Assembly: GCA_036377675.1 (NCBI GenBank)
Contig: DASUXY010000034.1
Coordinates: forward strand, 22,092-86,091
Direction: 5' to 3'
Origin: DASUXY01 sp036377675
GTDB taxonomy: Bacteria > Bacillota > Bacilli > Bacillales > Amphibacillaceae
DNA: 64,000 nt
Under the pieces are notes generated by a model, which had not been told where the DNA came from, did no database searches, and saw only the letters and a list, made by a program, of their open reading frames with translations. The first letter of the stretch is position 1, and each line of letters begins with the position of its first letter. The translations under genes were made by a program, and so were the position numbers. Positions 7,860 to 16,419 of this stretch are shown in pieces.

Positions 7860-8814
7860 GTTTAACATCACTTTTCTTAAACTTTTGTTTAATTTTTAAA
7901 TAAGATTCCAGTTCATGTAATAAGCGATATAGGTTAGCTCTCGTTTCAAATTCTTCTTGAGTCGCTGGAAGTTCTAATTGATCAAAATCTTTACGTAGAC
8001 CACGCAATTGTTCAAGAAATAAAACCGCTGTATTTCCAGGATGGACTGCTTTCGACAATCGATCAAAAAAACCTGCAATTCGTTCCGAAATACTATGGTC
8101 TTTTTCCGGTAATTTTGTCACAAGTGGTAACATCTTACGTAAAAGATCTAACTGCTTCGAACGCATGTTAAAATAATTGTAATATGAATGTGTTGTACGT
8201 AACATATGATTTTCTCGATCACGCTCTACCATTTTAAGAGCTTTCGTCAATGTATCCTCTGCACTTAGTAATTCTTTTCCAGTCCAATTCATATTTTTAT
8301 CACGTATGTATAAGGCTATTTCGTGCAAAATGACTTGAAAATCTTCTTCCAACTGTTTTTGTTTTTCATTTAATTGCTTGTCCATGCTCGGCATATAGAG
8401 ATTTACTAACAAACCAATTCCGATGCCGACGATGATTAATAGAAATTGATCAAACAAAAATGTATATGACATATGTTGAGCACCGTATAAATTAATAATG
8501 ATGACTGAACTAGTCGTTATTCCTTGTGTGATTTTTAACCATACAGTTGTTGGAATAAAAACAGCCAACATTAATCCAACCACAAATGTATTATACCCTA
8601 TCCCTTCAAAAAAAACGAAGGAAAAAATACTAGCAATCACACACGCTAAAAATCGGTGCCAAGCACTCATAACAGATTGCTTTCGTGATGGTTGAATGCA
8701 TAGCATCGTCAAAATCCCTGCAGTTACAAAGTTTGTTAGGCCCATAAATTGGGCCAGTGAAATCGCAATAGGTGTACCAATCGCTGTCTTAATTGTGCGA
8801 TAGCCGATTTTCAA
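7828..8814 (-). CDS. yqjA: YqjA, DUF939/aromatic acid exporter-like membrane protein
   Basis: A ~328-residue integral membrane protein with an N-terminal block of hydrophobic helices (residues ~1-145) and a long cytoplasmic C-terminal helical domain. This matches the DUF939 / FUSC-like 'aromatic acid exporter family member 1' proteins. The longest frame begins with ATG at 8850, but that codon has no Shine-Dalgarno and lies in one arm of a perfect 16-bp inverted repeat. TTG at 8814 follows AAAGGAG with 9-base spacing and gives the N-terminus MKIGYRTIKTAIGT, the usual family start. The transported compound is unknown. Next to it are prli42 and brxB. Confidence 0.8.
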   Translation of the reverse strand: MKIGYRTIKTAIGTPIAISLAQFMGLTNFVTAGILTMLCIQPSRKQSVMSAWHRFLACVIASIFSFVFFEGIGYNTFVVGLMLAVFIPTTVWLKITQGITTSSVIIINLYGAQHMSYTFLFDQFLLIIVGIGIGLLVNLYMPSMDKQLNEKQKQLEEDFQVILHEIALYIRDKNMNWTGKELLSAEDTLTKALKMVERDRENHMLRTTHSYYNYFNMRSKQLDLLRKMLPLVTKLPEKDHSISERIAGFFDRLSKAVHPGNTAVLFLEQLRGLRKDFDQLELPATQEEFETRANLYRLLHELESYLKIKQKFKKSDVKQKIKKTGTIG

Positions 8815-8844
8815 GTTCACTTGCTCCTTTATTATCTGAAACGA

Positions 8845-8897
8845 ATTCATAACATGAAGCTAGCCTCATTCACTGAAGGTTGCTTCATGTTATGAAT
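8845..8897. repeat. Perfect 16-bp inverted repeat in the yqjA leader
   Basis: Arms 8845-8860 and 8882-8897 are exactly complementary, with a 21-base loop, 15 bases upstream of the yqjA Shine-Dalgarno. It could be an operator or an RNA hairpin controlling yqjA. There is no T-run in the direction of yqjA. Confidence 0.6.
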
Positions 8898-9006
8898 AAT
8901 TTCATGATTAGAAACATCTAGTTATTGAGCGATACAGGGCAAATCTATAGTAGGAAAAACGCGATCGTTTTCTCAACAAAACAGTTATCTTTTAAGGTGA
9001 ACATGT

Positions 9007-9438
9007 TTATATTTCTTCGCAGTGTTCATCAAAAATTTTTTGTAGCTTCCCAATAACATCCATTGGTGTGAACCCTTCAATATCATGGCGCTCCAACATC
9101 GTAACAATCTGTCCGTCTTTCAAAAAAGCAAAAGATGGCGAAGATGGAGGATATCCTTCAAAGTACGTACGAGCCCGTTCAGTCGCTTCACGATCTTGCC
9201 CAGCGAAAATGGTCACTAAGTGATCAGGCCTTTTATCATAATGAATCGCATTGGCAGCCGCAGGACGAGCAACACCACCTGCACAACCGCATACGGAATT
9301 AATCATAACTAAGGTCGTTCCCTTACGTGCTAGAGCTTGATCTACCTCTTCTGGTGTTTTTAATTCTTCATATCCAGCGTCTCGCATATCTTGACGTGCA
9401 ACATCGACAACGTCATTTATAAACATGTTAAAATCCAT
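9007..9438 (-). CDS. brxB: Bacilliredoxin BrxB (YqiW/YphP family)
   Basis: A 143-residue thioredoxin-fold protein with the Cys50-Gly51-Cys52 motif (INSVCGCAGGVARPAAANA) of bacilliredoxins. These remove bacillithiol from S-bacillithiolated proteins after oxidative stress. The longest frame adds MDGN, but that start has no spacing from AAGGAG; ATG at 9438 gives MDFNMFINDV, as in YqiW. It stands between yqjA and bkdB, as in B. subtilis. It is a single cytoplasmic domain of normal length. Confidence 0.9.
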   Translation of the reverse strand: MDFNMFINDVVDVARQDMRDAGYEELKTPEEVDQALARKGTTLVMINSVCGCAGGVARPAAANAIHYDKRPDHLVTIFAGQDREATERARTYFEGYPPSSPSFAFLKDGQIVTMLERHDIEGFTPMDVIGKLQKIFDEHCEEI

Positions 9439-9590
9439 GTTCCCATCCATCTCCTTGTATAAAATAATTGTATTTAAACATACAGCCTTAGCTTATCAAT
9501 TTTAGGAATTGATTTCAATACTGACGTGTTGTTTATGAACATATGGTGAATATTTTTACATCGCTCATCATTTAAATTGTGTTGTGACAT

Positions 9591-10868
9591 TTAATAAACA
9601 TTCATCGTCTGTTGATTCATATTTTCCAAAATTTCTTTTACTCGTGCTAAAAATTGCCCGCAAACGAGACCGTCCAAAATTCGATGATCAAGTGACAGAG
9701 ATAAGTTAACGATATCTCTTGCTGCAAACATATCGTTTATAATTACAGGACGCTTGACAATCGTTTCAACTTGTAAAATCGCAGCTTGTGGATAATTAAT
9801 AACTCCCATGGAAGAAATTGAACCGAATGAACCTGTGTTGTTAACGGTAAACGTTCCTCCTTGTATATCATCTTGTGTTAACTTCCCTGTCCGAGCTTTC
9901 ATTGCTAATTCATTAATATCTTTTGCAATTCCTTTGATACTCTTTTCATCTGCATGTTTAATGACAGGAACATATAATTGTTGCTCATGAGCGACAGCTA
10001 TTGAAAGGTTAATATCTTTCTTTTGAATAATATTTTCGCCACCCCACATGCTGTTCATCTGTGGAAATTCTTTCAATGATCGGGCAACTGCTTTTACAAA
10101 AAAGGCAAAATATGTGAGATTAAATCCTTCATTTCTTTTGAATTCATCTTTGATTTGTCTCCGATATGTAACAAGGTCTGTTACATCGACTTCAACGGTC
10201 ATCCAAGCATGAGGAATTTCCGTTTTCGAACGAATCATGTTTTCCGCGATGGCTTTGCGAACACCAGTGACAGGTATTTGTACATCACCTCGCTCAGTTG
10301 TTCCTTTCCTTTCATTTATCAAGAGAGAGGCTTTCTCTTTTTGTCGATCTGTCATTTGCTTAGGTAGGGAATGATCAAAAGCAACATGTGGTGCTTCTTT
10401 TTTGGCAATCAATTTCTCAATATCTTTTCGCGTAATCCTTCCGCCACGACCACTCCCGCTAACTTGCTTTAAGTCAATCTGATGTTCTTCAGCTAGTCGC
10501 AAAACAGCTGGTGAATAGCGCATTTTCATCATTGCGCCCTTCTTTTTCAAGTCCTCTGAATCTTCATTAAGTGCTTGTTTAGTAGAAATAATGTCATCAG
10601 CGTCGGATCTGTCTTTTTCTTCCGTATCTTCTGTTTCGATATAACACATAAGGCCACCTACATCTAAAGTGTCCCCTTCTTTAGCGACAATCTGTTGAAT
10701 CGTTCCAGTAAAAGATGATGGAACTTCAGCATTCACTTTATCTGTCATTACTTCAGCGATTGGATCATACTTATTCACATGGTCTCCTTCACTTACGAGC
10801 CATGAACTGACCGTTCCTTCTGTCACACTCTCACCGAGTTGTGGCATCGTAATTTTTTCAGTAGCCAT
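9591..10868 (-). CDS. bkdB: Branched-chain alpha-keto acid dehydrogenase E2 (lipoamide acyltransferase)
   Basis: A 425-residue E2 core protein. Residues 1-80 are the lipoyl domain, with Lys44 in MTDKVNAEV as the lipoylation site. Residues ~115-155 are the peripheral subunit-binding domain (SPAVLRLAEEHQIDL...GGRITRKDIE). The rest is the acyltransferase domain with the catalytic LDHRILDG near the C-terminus. It transfers branched acyl groups to CoA, producing isobutyryl-, isovaleryl- and 2-methylbutyryl-CoA, the primers for branched fatty acids. It is last in the bcd-lpdV-bkdAA-AB-B run and is separated by 27 bases from bkdAB. Confidence 0.95.
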   Translation of the reverse strand: MATEKITMPQLGESVTEGTVSSWLVSEGDHVNKYDPIAEVMTDKVNAEVPSSFTGTIQQIVAKEGDTLDVGGLMCYIETEDTEEKDRSDADDIISTKQALNEDSEDLKKKGAMMKMRYSPAVLRLAEEHQIDLKQVSGSGRGGRITRKDIEKLIAKKEAPHVAFDHSLPKQMTDRQKEKASLLINERKGTTERGDVQIPVTGVRKAIAENMIRSKTEIPHAWMTVEVDVTDLVTYRRQIKDEFKRNEGFNLTYFAFFVKAVARSLKEFPQMNSMWGGENIIQKKDINLSIAVAHEQQLYVPVIKHADEKSIKGIAKDINELAMKARTGKLTQDDIQGGTFTVNNTGSFGSISSMGVINYPQAAILQVETIVKRPVIINDMFAARDIVNLSLSLDHRILDGLVCGQFLARVKEILENMNQQTMNVY

Positions 10869-10895
10869 TCAAAACGCCTCCTTAGGTAATTACAG

Positions 10896-11879
10896 TTAAA
10901 ACTCTGCTAAGTCGCGTATCGCTCGTTCAACTTTATCAGGATCGACCATAAAGTACTTCTCCATAGTTGGAGCATATGGCATAGAGGGGACATCAGGGCC
11001 TGCCAGACGACGAACAGGGGCATCAAGTTCGAACAAACAGTGTTCAGCAATGATTGCACTTACTTCACTTATAATGCTTCCTTCTTTGTTATCTTCTGTA
11101 ACTAATAATACTTTCCCTGTTTTTTCAGTAGCTTCTACAATCGCTTGCTGATCTAAGGGATATACTGTGCGTAAATCAAGGATATGTGTATCAATTCCTT
11201 CCTGCTCTAGCTTCTCAGCCGCTTGTAATGCAAAATGTACACATAACCCATATGTAATAACGGTTACATCTGTCCCATTGCGTTTAACATCTGCCTTTCC
11301 AATGGGAATTACATAGTGTCCATCCGGAACTTCTTCTTTCAACAATCGATAAGCTCGTTTATGTTCAAAGAAAAGGACGGGATCATTATCACGAATAGCT
11401 GCTTTTAATAACCCTTTCACATCATAAGGTGTTGAAGGCATCACAATTTTTAAACCTGGCTGATTTGCAAAAATTGCTTCAACGGATTGAGAATGGTAGA
11501 GTGCACCGTTTATCCCTCCGCCATACGGAGCACGAATCGTGATGGGACAATTCCAGTCATTGTTTGATCGATAACGAATTTTCGCTGCTTCTGAGATAAT
11601 TTGGTTCACTGCTGGCATAATAAAGTCAGCGAACTGCATTTCAGCAACAGGGCGCATTCCATACATTGCTGCACCAATACCGACACCTGCAATAGCGGAC
11701 TCAGCCAAAGGGGTGTCTAATACACGTTGTTCTCCAAACTCCTCGTATAAACCATCTGTCGCTCGGAAAACCCCACCTTTTTTACCTACATCTTCACCTA
11801 AGATGAATACACTTTCATCTCGTTGCATTTCTTCTCTTAATGCAGCTGTTACAGCTTCAATATATGAAATTACTGCCAT
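10896..11879 (-). CDS. bkdAB: Branched-chain alpha-keto acid dehydrogenase E1 beta subunit
   Basis: A 327-residue transketolase-like beta subunit of the thiamine-diphosphate E1. Family motifs visible are LGEDVGKKGGVFRAT, FADFIMPAVNQIISEAAKIRYRS and the C-terminal RRLAGPDVPSMPYAP. It forms the alpha2beta2 E1 with BkdAA, whose gene ends 17 bases upstream, and decarboxylates the keto acids of Val, Leu and Ile. The length is normal. ATG at 11879 has GGGAGGGACTTTGCG upstream. Confidence 0.95.
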   Translation of the reverse strand: MAVISYIEAVTAALREEMQRDESVFILGEDVGKKGGVFRATDGLYEEFGEQRVLDTPLAESAIAGVGIGAAMYGMRPVAEMQFADFIMPAVNQIISEAAKIRYRSNNDWNCPITIRAPYGGGINGALYHSQSVEAIFANQPGLKIVMPSTPYDVKGLLKAAIRDNDPVLFFEHKRAYRLLKEEVPDGHYVIPIGKADVKRNGTDVTVITYGLCVHFALQAAEKLEQEGIDTHILDLRTVYPLDQQAIVEATEKTGKVLLVTEDNKEGSIISEVSAIIAEHCLFELDAPVRRLAGPDVPSMPYAPTMEKYFMVDPDKVERAIRDLAEF

Positions 11880-11896
11880 CGCAAAGTCCCTCCCTA

Positions 11897-12889
11897 TTAC
11901 TCTTCATAGACGTGTTTCAATGCAGATTCTGGGTCTGCAAAAGGGGCGTTTTCCGCATAATCAGTAGCATCGTTTACTATCGTATCTACTTCCTCTTGAA
12001 TCGAATGCTCTAAATGATCTGTGAGGACACGACATTTTTTTAAGTAATTGCCAAAGAGAATAATCGTATCTTTTTTCTTCGCTGCTTCAATTTCTTCTAG
12101 TTCTCGATACGTTCGATCATCATCATCACTAGAATGAGCTGTTAACCGATCGGTAATTGCTTCAATCAAAGTAGGGCCATTACCATTCGTTGCTCGTTCA
12201 CGTGCAACTTTGACCGCTTCATATACTTCGAGTGGGTCATTTCCATTTACTGTAACCCCTGGCATTCCGTATCCTTGGGCTCGTTCTGAAACAGACTCAC
12301 ACGCTAATTGCTTTTCTAAAGGAACAGAAATGGCATATTTATTGTTTTCCACCATTGTAATTACTGGAAGTTGATGTACACCTGCAAAATTCAAACCTTC
12401 ATGGAAATCTCCTTGATTGGAAGACCCTTCTCCTAAGGTGACAAATGACACGAAATCTTTATCTTCCATTTTCGCCGCTAATGCAACGCCAACAGCATGT
12501 GGAACTTGTGTTGTAACAGGAGAAGATCCCGTAAGAATTCGATTTTTCTTTTGTCCAAAGTGTCCAGGCATTTGCCGCCCACCTGAATTCGGATCTTCTG
12601 CTTTAGCAAATCCTGAAAGCATTAATTCTCTTGGGGTCATTCCGAAAACGAGCACTACGCCCATATCACGGTAATAGGGAGCAACATAATCAATATTTCG
12701 GTTCAGAGCAAAGGCTGCTCCTACTTGTGCCCCTTCTTGTCCTTGACAAGAAATGACGAATGGTATTTTCCCAGCTCGGTTTAAGAGCCACATTCTTTCG
12801 TCTAATTTTCTTGCGAGCACCATCGTTTTATACATATCAAGCACTTGATTATCTTCTAAGCCTAACGATTTATGCCGATTTGTCGTCAT
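11897..12889 (-). CDS. bkdAA: Branched-chain alpha-keto acid dehydrogenase E1 alpha subunit
   Basis: A 330-residue E1 alpha subunit. The thiamine diphosphate motif GEGSSNQGDFHEGLNFAG...VENNKYA (GDG-N type) is intact, and the phosphorylation-loop-like region GQKKNRILTGSSPVTTQ is present. The start follows GGGAGG. It is directly downstream of lpdV (54-base gap) and upstream of bkdAB. It is typical of the Bacillus keto-acid dehydrogenase used in branched fatty acid primer synthesis and amino acid degradation. Confidence 0.95.
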   Translation of the reverse strand: MTTNRHKSLGLEDNQVLDMYKTMVLARKLDERMWLLNRAGKIPFVISCQGQEGAQVGAAFALNRNIDYVAPYYRDMGVVLVFGMTPRELMLSGFAKAEDPNSGGRQMPGHFGQKKNRILTGSSPVTTQVPHAVGVALAAKMEDKDFVSFVTLGEGSSNQGDFHEGLNFAGVHQLPVITMVENNKYAISVPLEKQLACESVSERAQGYGMPGVTVNGNDPLEVYEAVKVARERATNGNGPTLIEAITDRLTAHSSDDDDRTYRELEEIEAAKKKDTIILFGNYLKKCRVLTDHLEHSIQEEVDTIVNDATDYAENAPFADPESALKHVYEE

Positions 12890-12942
12890 CGTAAACTCCC
12901 TCCTCTAGTTTTAGCCTCCTATACACTTTATGTCTGAACTGC

Positions 12943-14364
12943 TTAACGGTGAAGTTGCAAACCTTCAACTGATAATGCAGATTCTTTAATAATTTCAGAT
13001 AATGAAGGGTGGGGATGAATGGTTTGTGAGATCTCCCACGGAGTTGCATCCAAAAATTTAGCTAAACTTGTTTCAGAAATTAAATCTGTAACATGAGGGC
13101 CTACCATATGAATCCCTAAAAGATCATCTGTTTCTTGATTGGAAATGATTTTTACAAATCCATCCGAGTCACCATAAACAAGTGCTTTTCCGATTGCTTT
13201 AAATGGAAATTGACCAACTTTTACTCGGTATCCTTTTTCTTTTGCTTTTCTTTCGGTTAAACCGATGCTTGCCACTTCTGGATGAGCGTAAACACACCTC
13301 GGCATGTGCTCGTAGTCAATCGTTAACGGATTGTCGTTTGCCATATGTTCTACAGCTACAATCCCTTCTTGAGAAGCAACGTGTGCCAATTGCATCCCAC
13401 CGATGACATCACCAATCGCATAAATATGCGATTCTTTCGTTTGATAGAACTCATTCGTTTCAATCCAGCCATCATTGACCACAATATCTGTATTCTCCAG
13501 ACCGATATTGTTTATTTGAGCTTGTCGACCAATAGCTATGAGTAACTTGTCAGCTCGAAATGTTAACCGTTTTCCATCAACTTCCGCATCAATCGTAATC
13601 CCTTGTTCTTTGGAAAATGTTTCAGGTAACACTTTCGCATTTTTAACAAAAGTGATACCTTTTTTAACAAACATTTTCTCTACTTCTTTTACAACATCTT
13701 CATCTTCCGATGGCAATATTTGGGCTGAAAATTCAATAACAGTTACGCGGACACCAAAATCAACTAGTAATGAAGCCCATTCAATACCGATCGCACCGGC
13801 TCCTATAATGATGATTGAAGAAGGTAATTGATCCATTTCAAGCGCTTCATCAGAAGTCATAACAAACGTTCCGTCAACTTCTAATCCAGGAAGGACTTTT
13901 GGTTTAGACCCCGTTGCAATCAAAACATGTTCAGGAGTAATCATCGTATTTTCTCGACCATCTTTATGTTCAACCGAAATCGTACCAGGTACAGGGGAAA
14001 ATATGCTCGGTCCTAATATTCTTCCAAATCCTTTTACAACATCGATGTTTCTTTTTTTCATTAATCTGCGTACACCTTCATGCAAATGATTAATGATTTT
14101 CTTTTTCCTCGCATGTACACGAGAAAAATTCAATGTGACGTCACTCGTTTCAATTCCGAAGTGATGAGTCGCTTTTGCTTTTCGAAAAACTTCTGCACTC
14201 CGCAATAATGCTTTTGAAGGGATACACCCTTTGTGCAAACAAGTTCCTCCGAGCTTTTCTGCTTCTACGATGGCTACCTTTTTCCCTAACTGTGCTGCTC
14301 TTATCGCAGCAACATATCCGCCTGTTCCTCCCCCAAGGACAACGACATCATATGTTTTTGTCAT
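12943..14364 (-). CDS. lpdV: Dihydrolipoamide dehydrogenase E3 of the Bkd complex
   Basis: A 473-residue flavoprotein disulfide reductase. It shows the N-terminal FAD site VVLGGGTGGYVAAIRAAQLG, the redox disulfide GGTCLHKGCIPSKALL, the NAD site IIIGAGAIGIEWASLL, the second FAD contact YAIGDV and the C-terminal interface HPHPSLSE with the catalytic His. It reoxidises the lipoyl group of BkdB. In B. subtilis lpdV follows buk; here bcd precedes it directly. ATG at 14364 has AAAGGAGCGG upstream. Confidence 0.95.
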   Translation of the reverse strand: MTKTYDVVVLGGGTGGYVAAIRAAQLGKKVAIVEAEKLGGTCLHKGCIPSKALLRSAEVFRKAKATHHFGIETSDVTLNFSRVHARKKKIINHLHEGVRRLMKKRNIDVVKGFGRILGPSIFSPVPGTISVEHKDGRENTMITPEHVLIATGSKPKVLPGLEVDGTFVMTSDEALEMDQLPSSIIIIGAGAIGIEWASLLVDFGVRVTVIEFSAQILPSEDEDVVKEVEKMFVKKGITFVKNAKVLPETFSKEQGITIDAEVDGKRLTFRADKLLIAIGRQAQINNIGLENTDIVVNDGWIETNEFYQTKESHIYAIGDVIGGMQLAHVASQEGIVAVEHMANDNPLTIDYEHMPRCVYAHPEVASIGLTERKAKEKGYRVKVGQFPFKAIGKALVYGDSDGFVKIISNQETDDLLGIHMVGPHVTDLISETSLAKFLDATPWEISQTIHPHPSLSEIIKESALSVEGLQLHR

Positions 14365-14497
14365 AATGTCCGCTCCTTTGTATCATAAGTCTTGTTAACT
14401 TATAAACAATTCATGAATTCGTCTACCTTTCCTTACTACAATCGGCTGATTCGAGTGATTCATAGTGCTGACAAACATTATGTACCTCGATGAACAG

Positions 14498-14525
14498 AGA
14501 TAAGCTCTTTTACAAGCGCTTATCT
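14498..14525. other. Hairpin between bcd and lpdV
   Basis: The 8-base arms AGATAAGC (14498-14505) and GCTTATCT (14518-14525) enclose 12 bases in the ~200-base gap between bcd and lpdV. There is no T-run on the minus strand, so it is more likely an mRNA processing/stability element or partial attenuator than a full terminator. Confidence 0.3.
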
Positions 14526-14563
14526 TACATGTTCAAAGGTTAAATAAAAATGCTTATGATTGA

Positions 14564-15658
14564 TTAACGACGGCTTAAAGTATGATGTGGGTTAAGTAAA
14601 AACTGTCCGAGTGAATTTTTATGCGACTTAAGTCTTTCTTCAACCATTCGGTTAGCGGCAACATTCGTCGGAATATTCTCCCTCTTTGAAATTTCAAAAA
14701 CATTTAATATAATATCGTAAATCCCTTCGACTTTTTTCAGAGCGCGTTCTCGATTGTATCCCGTTAATTCATCTGCTACATTAATCACACCACCAGAATT
14801 GATGACGAAGTCCGGTGCGTAGACAATACCCTTTTCAAAAAGTTGTTGGCCATGTTTTTCTGATTTCAACTGATTATTTGCAGAACCAGCAATGACCTTT
14901 GCTCGGAGATTCGGAATTGTTTCATCATTGATGACACCACCTAATGCACACGGGGAGTATATATCACAATCGACGCTATAGATGTCATCAGGATCAACAG
15001 CCTCTGCTCCAAAAGCTTCTACTGCACGTTGAACGGCCTGCTTATTAATATCCGTAACAATTAATTTAGCCCCTTCTTTATGTAAATGCTCACACAATGA
15101 ATATGCAACATTACCGACGCCTTGGACAGCAATTGTTTTTCCTTCGAGTGAACCGGAGCCAAATGCTTCTTTAGCAGCAGCCTTCATCCCTTTATATATT
15201 CCATAAGCTGTGACCGGTGAAGGATCTCCTGATGAACCAAACTCTTGAGAAACTCCCGTCACAAAATCTGTTTCCGTATAAATTAAATCCATATCATCAA
15301 CTGTTGTCCCAACATCTTCAGCTGTAATGTAACGACCATTTAAACTTTGTACATATCTTCCGAATGCACGTAACATTTCTGGATTTTTATCTTTTTTAGG
15401 ATCCCCAATAATAACCGCTTTTCCCCCGCCAAAATTTAAACCGGCTGCTGCATTTTTATAAGTCATCCCTTTCGCTAATCGTAAAGCATCTTCGACTGCT
15501 GCTTCTTCTGTATCATACGTCCACATGCGTGCTCCACCTAAGGCAGGGCCTAAAGTTGTATCATGAATGACGATGACTGCTTTTAAACCCGAATGTTTTT
15601 CTTGACAGAAGACGACTTGTTCATAATTATCCGATTCCATATACCCGAATATTTCCAT
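14564..15658 (-). CDS. bcd: Leucine dehydrogenase (YqiT/Bcd)
   Basis: A 364-residue Glu/Leu/Phe/Val dehydrogenase. The substrate-binding GGARMW, the catalytic Lys in GLNFGGGKAVI, and the NAD-binding GVGNVAYSL are intact. It oxidatively deaminates Leu, Ile and Val to the keto acids used by the Bkd complex. The longest frame starts 16 codons earlier, but ATG at 15658 (MEIFGYMESDNYEQ) has AGGAGG at proper spacing and matches the family N-terminus. The sigma-54-type promoter upstream lies between 15726 and 15741, which places bcd first in the operon. Confidence 0.95.
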   Translation of the reverse strand: MEIFGYMESDNYEQVVFCQEKHSGLKAVIVIHDTTLGPALGGARMWTYDTEEAAVEDALRLAKGMTYKNAAAGLNFGGGKAVIIGDPKKDKNPEMLRAFGRYVQSLNGRYITAEDVGTTVDDMDLIYTETDFVTGVSQEFGSSGDPSPVTAYGIYKGMKAAAKEAFGSGSLEGKTIAVQGVGNVAYSLCEHLHKEGAKLIVTDINKQAVQRAVEAFGAEAVDPDDIYSVDCDIYSPCALGGVINDETIPNLRAKVIAGSANNQLKSEKHGQQLFEKGIVYAPDFVINSGGVINVADELTGYNRERALKKVEGIYDIILNVFEISKRENIPTNVAANRMVEERLKSHKNSLGQFLLNPHHTLSRR

Positions 15659-15725
15659 TATAATTCCTCCTATAAATAATTTGCAGTTGGATAGTGAACC
15701 ATCCACTCCCTTCTCTTTATTCTAA

Positions 15726-15741
15726 TGCAACAAGCGTGCCA
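15726..15741 (-). promoter_or_regulatory. Sigma-54 (SigL) -24/-12 promoter of the bcd-bkd operon
   Basis: The minus strand reads TGGCACGCTTGTTGCA, a perfect match to the TGGCACG-N4-TTGCW consensus, with -24 GG and -12 GC in register. Transcription would start near 15714, giving a ~55-base leader before bcd. The B. subtilis bkd operon is likewise SigL-dependent and activated by BkdR. No bkdR gene is in this window. Confidence 0.88.
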
Positions 15742-15752
15742 AATACAAATAA

Positions 15753-15766
15753 TGTAAGCGCTTTAT
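15753..15766. promoter_or_regulatory. cre-like CcpA site upstream of the bcd promoter
   Basis: TGTAAGCGCTTTAT matches the catabolite-responsive element TGWAANCGNTNWCA at 12 of 14 positions and lies 11 bases upstream of the sigma-54 promoter. It suggests CcpA repression of branched-chain catabolism when preferred carbon is present. Confidence 0.5.
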
Positions 15767-16051
15767 TTTACTTTTTTAATCATATTGACACTTCTTTGCA
15801 AGAATGTGGATTGGATTGTAGTTTTTATTTGTAAATATTTCCCATAATAATGAAAATCGATACAGTTTAGATCGTCCTTCATTTGATCCGATCGATTTAT
15901 CAACTTGCCGTCAACACGAAGCTTACCGTATATATACTGCTCAAAAGTACCTTTGTAAAATTGTGTCCCAAATTAAAATTTTCTGTACTTATTATTTTAC
16001 TGTATACACGCTTCGTTTTCAAATTTGGTTTTTTTCTTTTTACATATTGAT

Positions 16052-16061
16052 TTGGTATAAT
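16052..16061 (+). promoter_or_regulatory. Extended -10 promoter of yqzF
   Basis: TGG followed by TATAAT around 16053-16061, about 45 bases upstream of the yqzF Shine-Dalgarno, with only a weak -35. Confidence 0.4.
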
Positions 16062-16113
16062 AAGAAATGATTCATTATTTTATAATATGAATACATAAGT
16101 AAAGGAGATGTGC

Positions 16114-16362
16114 ATGAGTAGAATCTTCGCTTTTTCATTGTTATTTATTCCAGGAATTGTTTCAGCAATTGGGATTAAGTTAATGAGAGATACATTATTT
16201 GATGATTTTCATCCTATCTTTATCCATACAGGCATTCAATTTGGTATCGGACTTATTTTGTTTATCGTTGGACTAGCATTTATCGGTGGGTTTGTCGTCT
16301 ATCGAGATCGAAAGAAAGAATTGGAAGAAAAGGAACCATGCAAGTGCATCTTAAAAGAATAA
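16114..16362 (+). CDS. yqzF: DUF2627 small membrane protein YqzF
   Basis: An 82-residue protein with two predicted membrane helices (residues ~4-22 and ~38-62) and a charged tail ending KEPCKCILKE. The sequence and its place between bcd and spo0A match YqzF (DUF2627), whose function is unknown. ATG at 16114 is preferred over ATG at 16108 because AAAGGAG ends at 16107, leaving no room for the earlier codon. Confidence 0.85.
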   Translation: MSRIFAFSLLFIPGIVSAIGIKLMRDTLFDDFHPIFIHTGIQFGIGLILFIVGLAFIGGFVVYRDRKKELEEKEPCKCILKE

Positions 16363-16380
16363 ATGAAAAACCCACAGGAA

Positions 16381-16414
16381 AAAGGTTACTGTATGACCCG
16401 ATACAGTAACCTTT
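16381..16414. terminator. Bidirectional terminator between yqzF and spo0A
   Basis: A perfect 14-bp stem (16381-16394 and 16401-16414) with a 6-base loop. On the minus strand a T-rich run follows, so it ends spo0A (stop at 16420); on the plus strand it may also end yqzF. Confidence 0.9.
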
Positions 16415-16419
16415 ATGTA

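Larger units (their letters stand above)
15659..16113. other. Divergent regulatory region between bcd and yqzF
   Basis: About 455 bases without a gene. On the bcd side it carries the sigma-54 promoter and a cre-like site, both listed separately. The AT-rich remainder up to ~15900 is where an upstream activator site for a BkdR-type enhancer-binding protein would be expected; I cannot assign one. On the yqzF side there is an extended -10 promoter near 16055-16063. Confidence 0.6.

Noticed and set aside
14498..14525. cre site between bcd and lpdV (AAGCGCTT core)
   Set aside because: Outside the core the match to the cre consensus is poor; it is better described as a hairpin.
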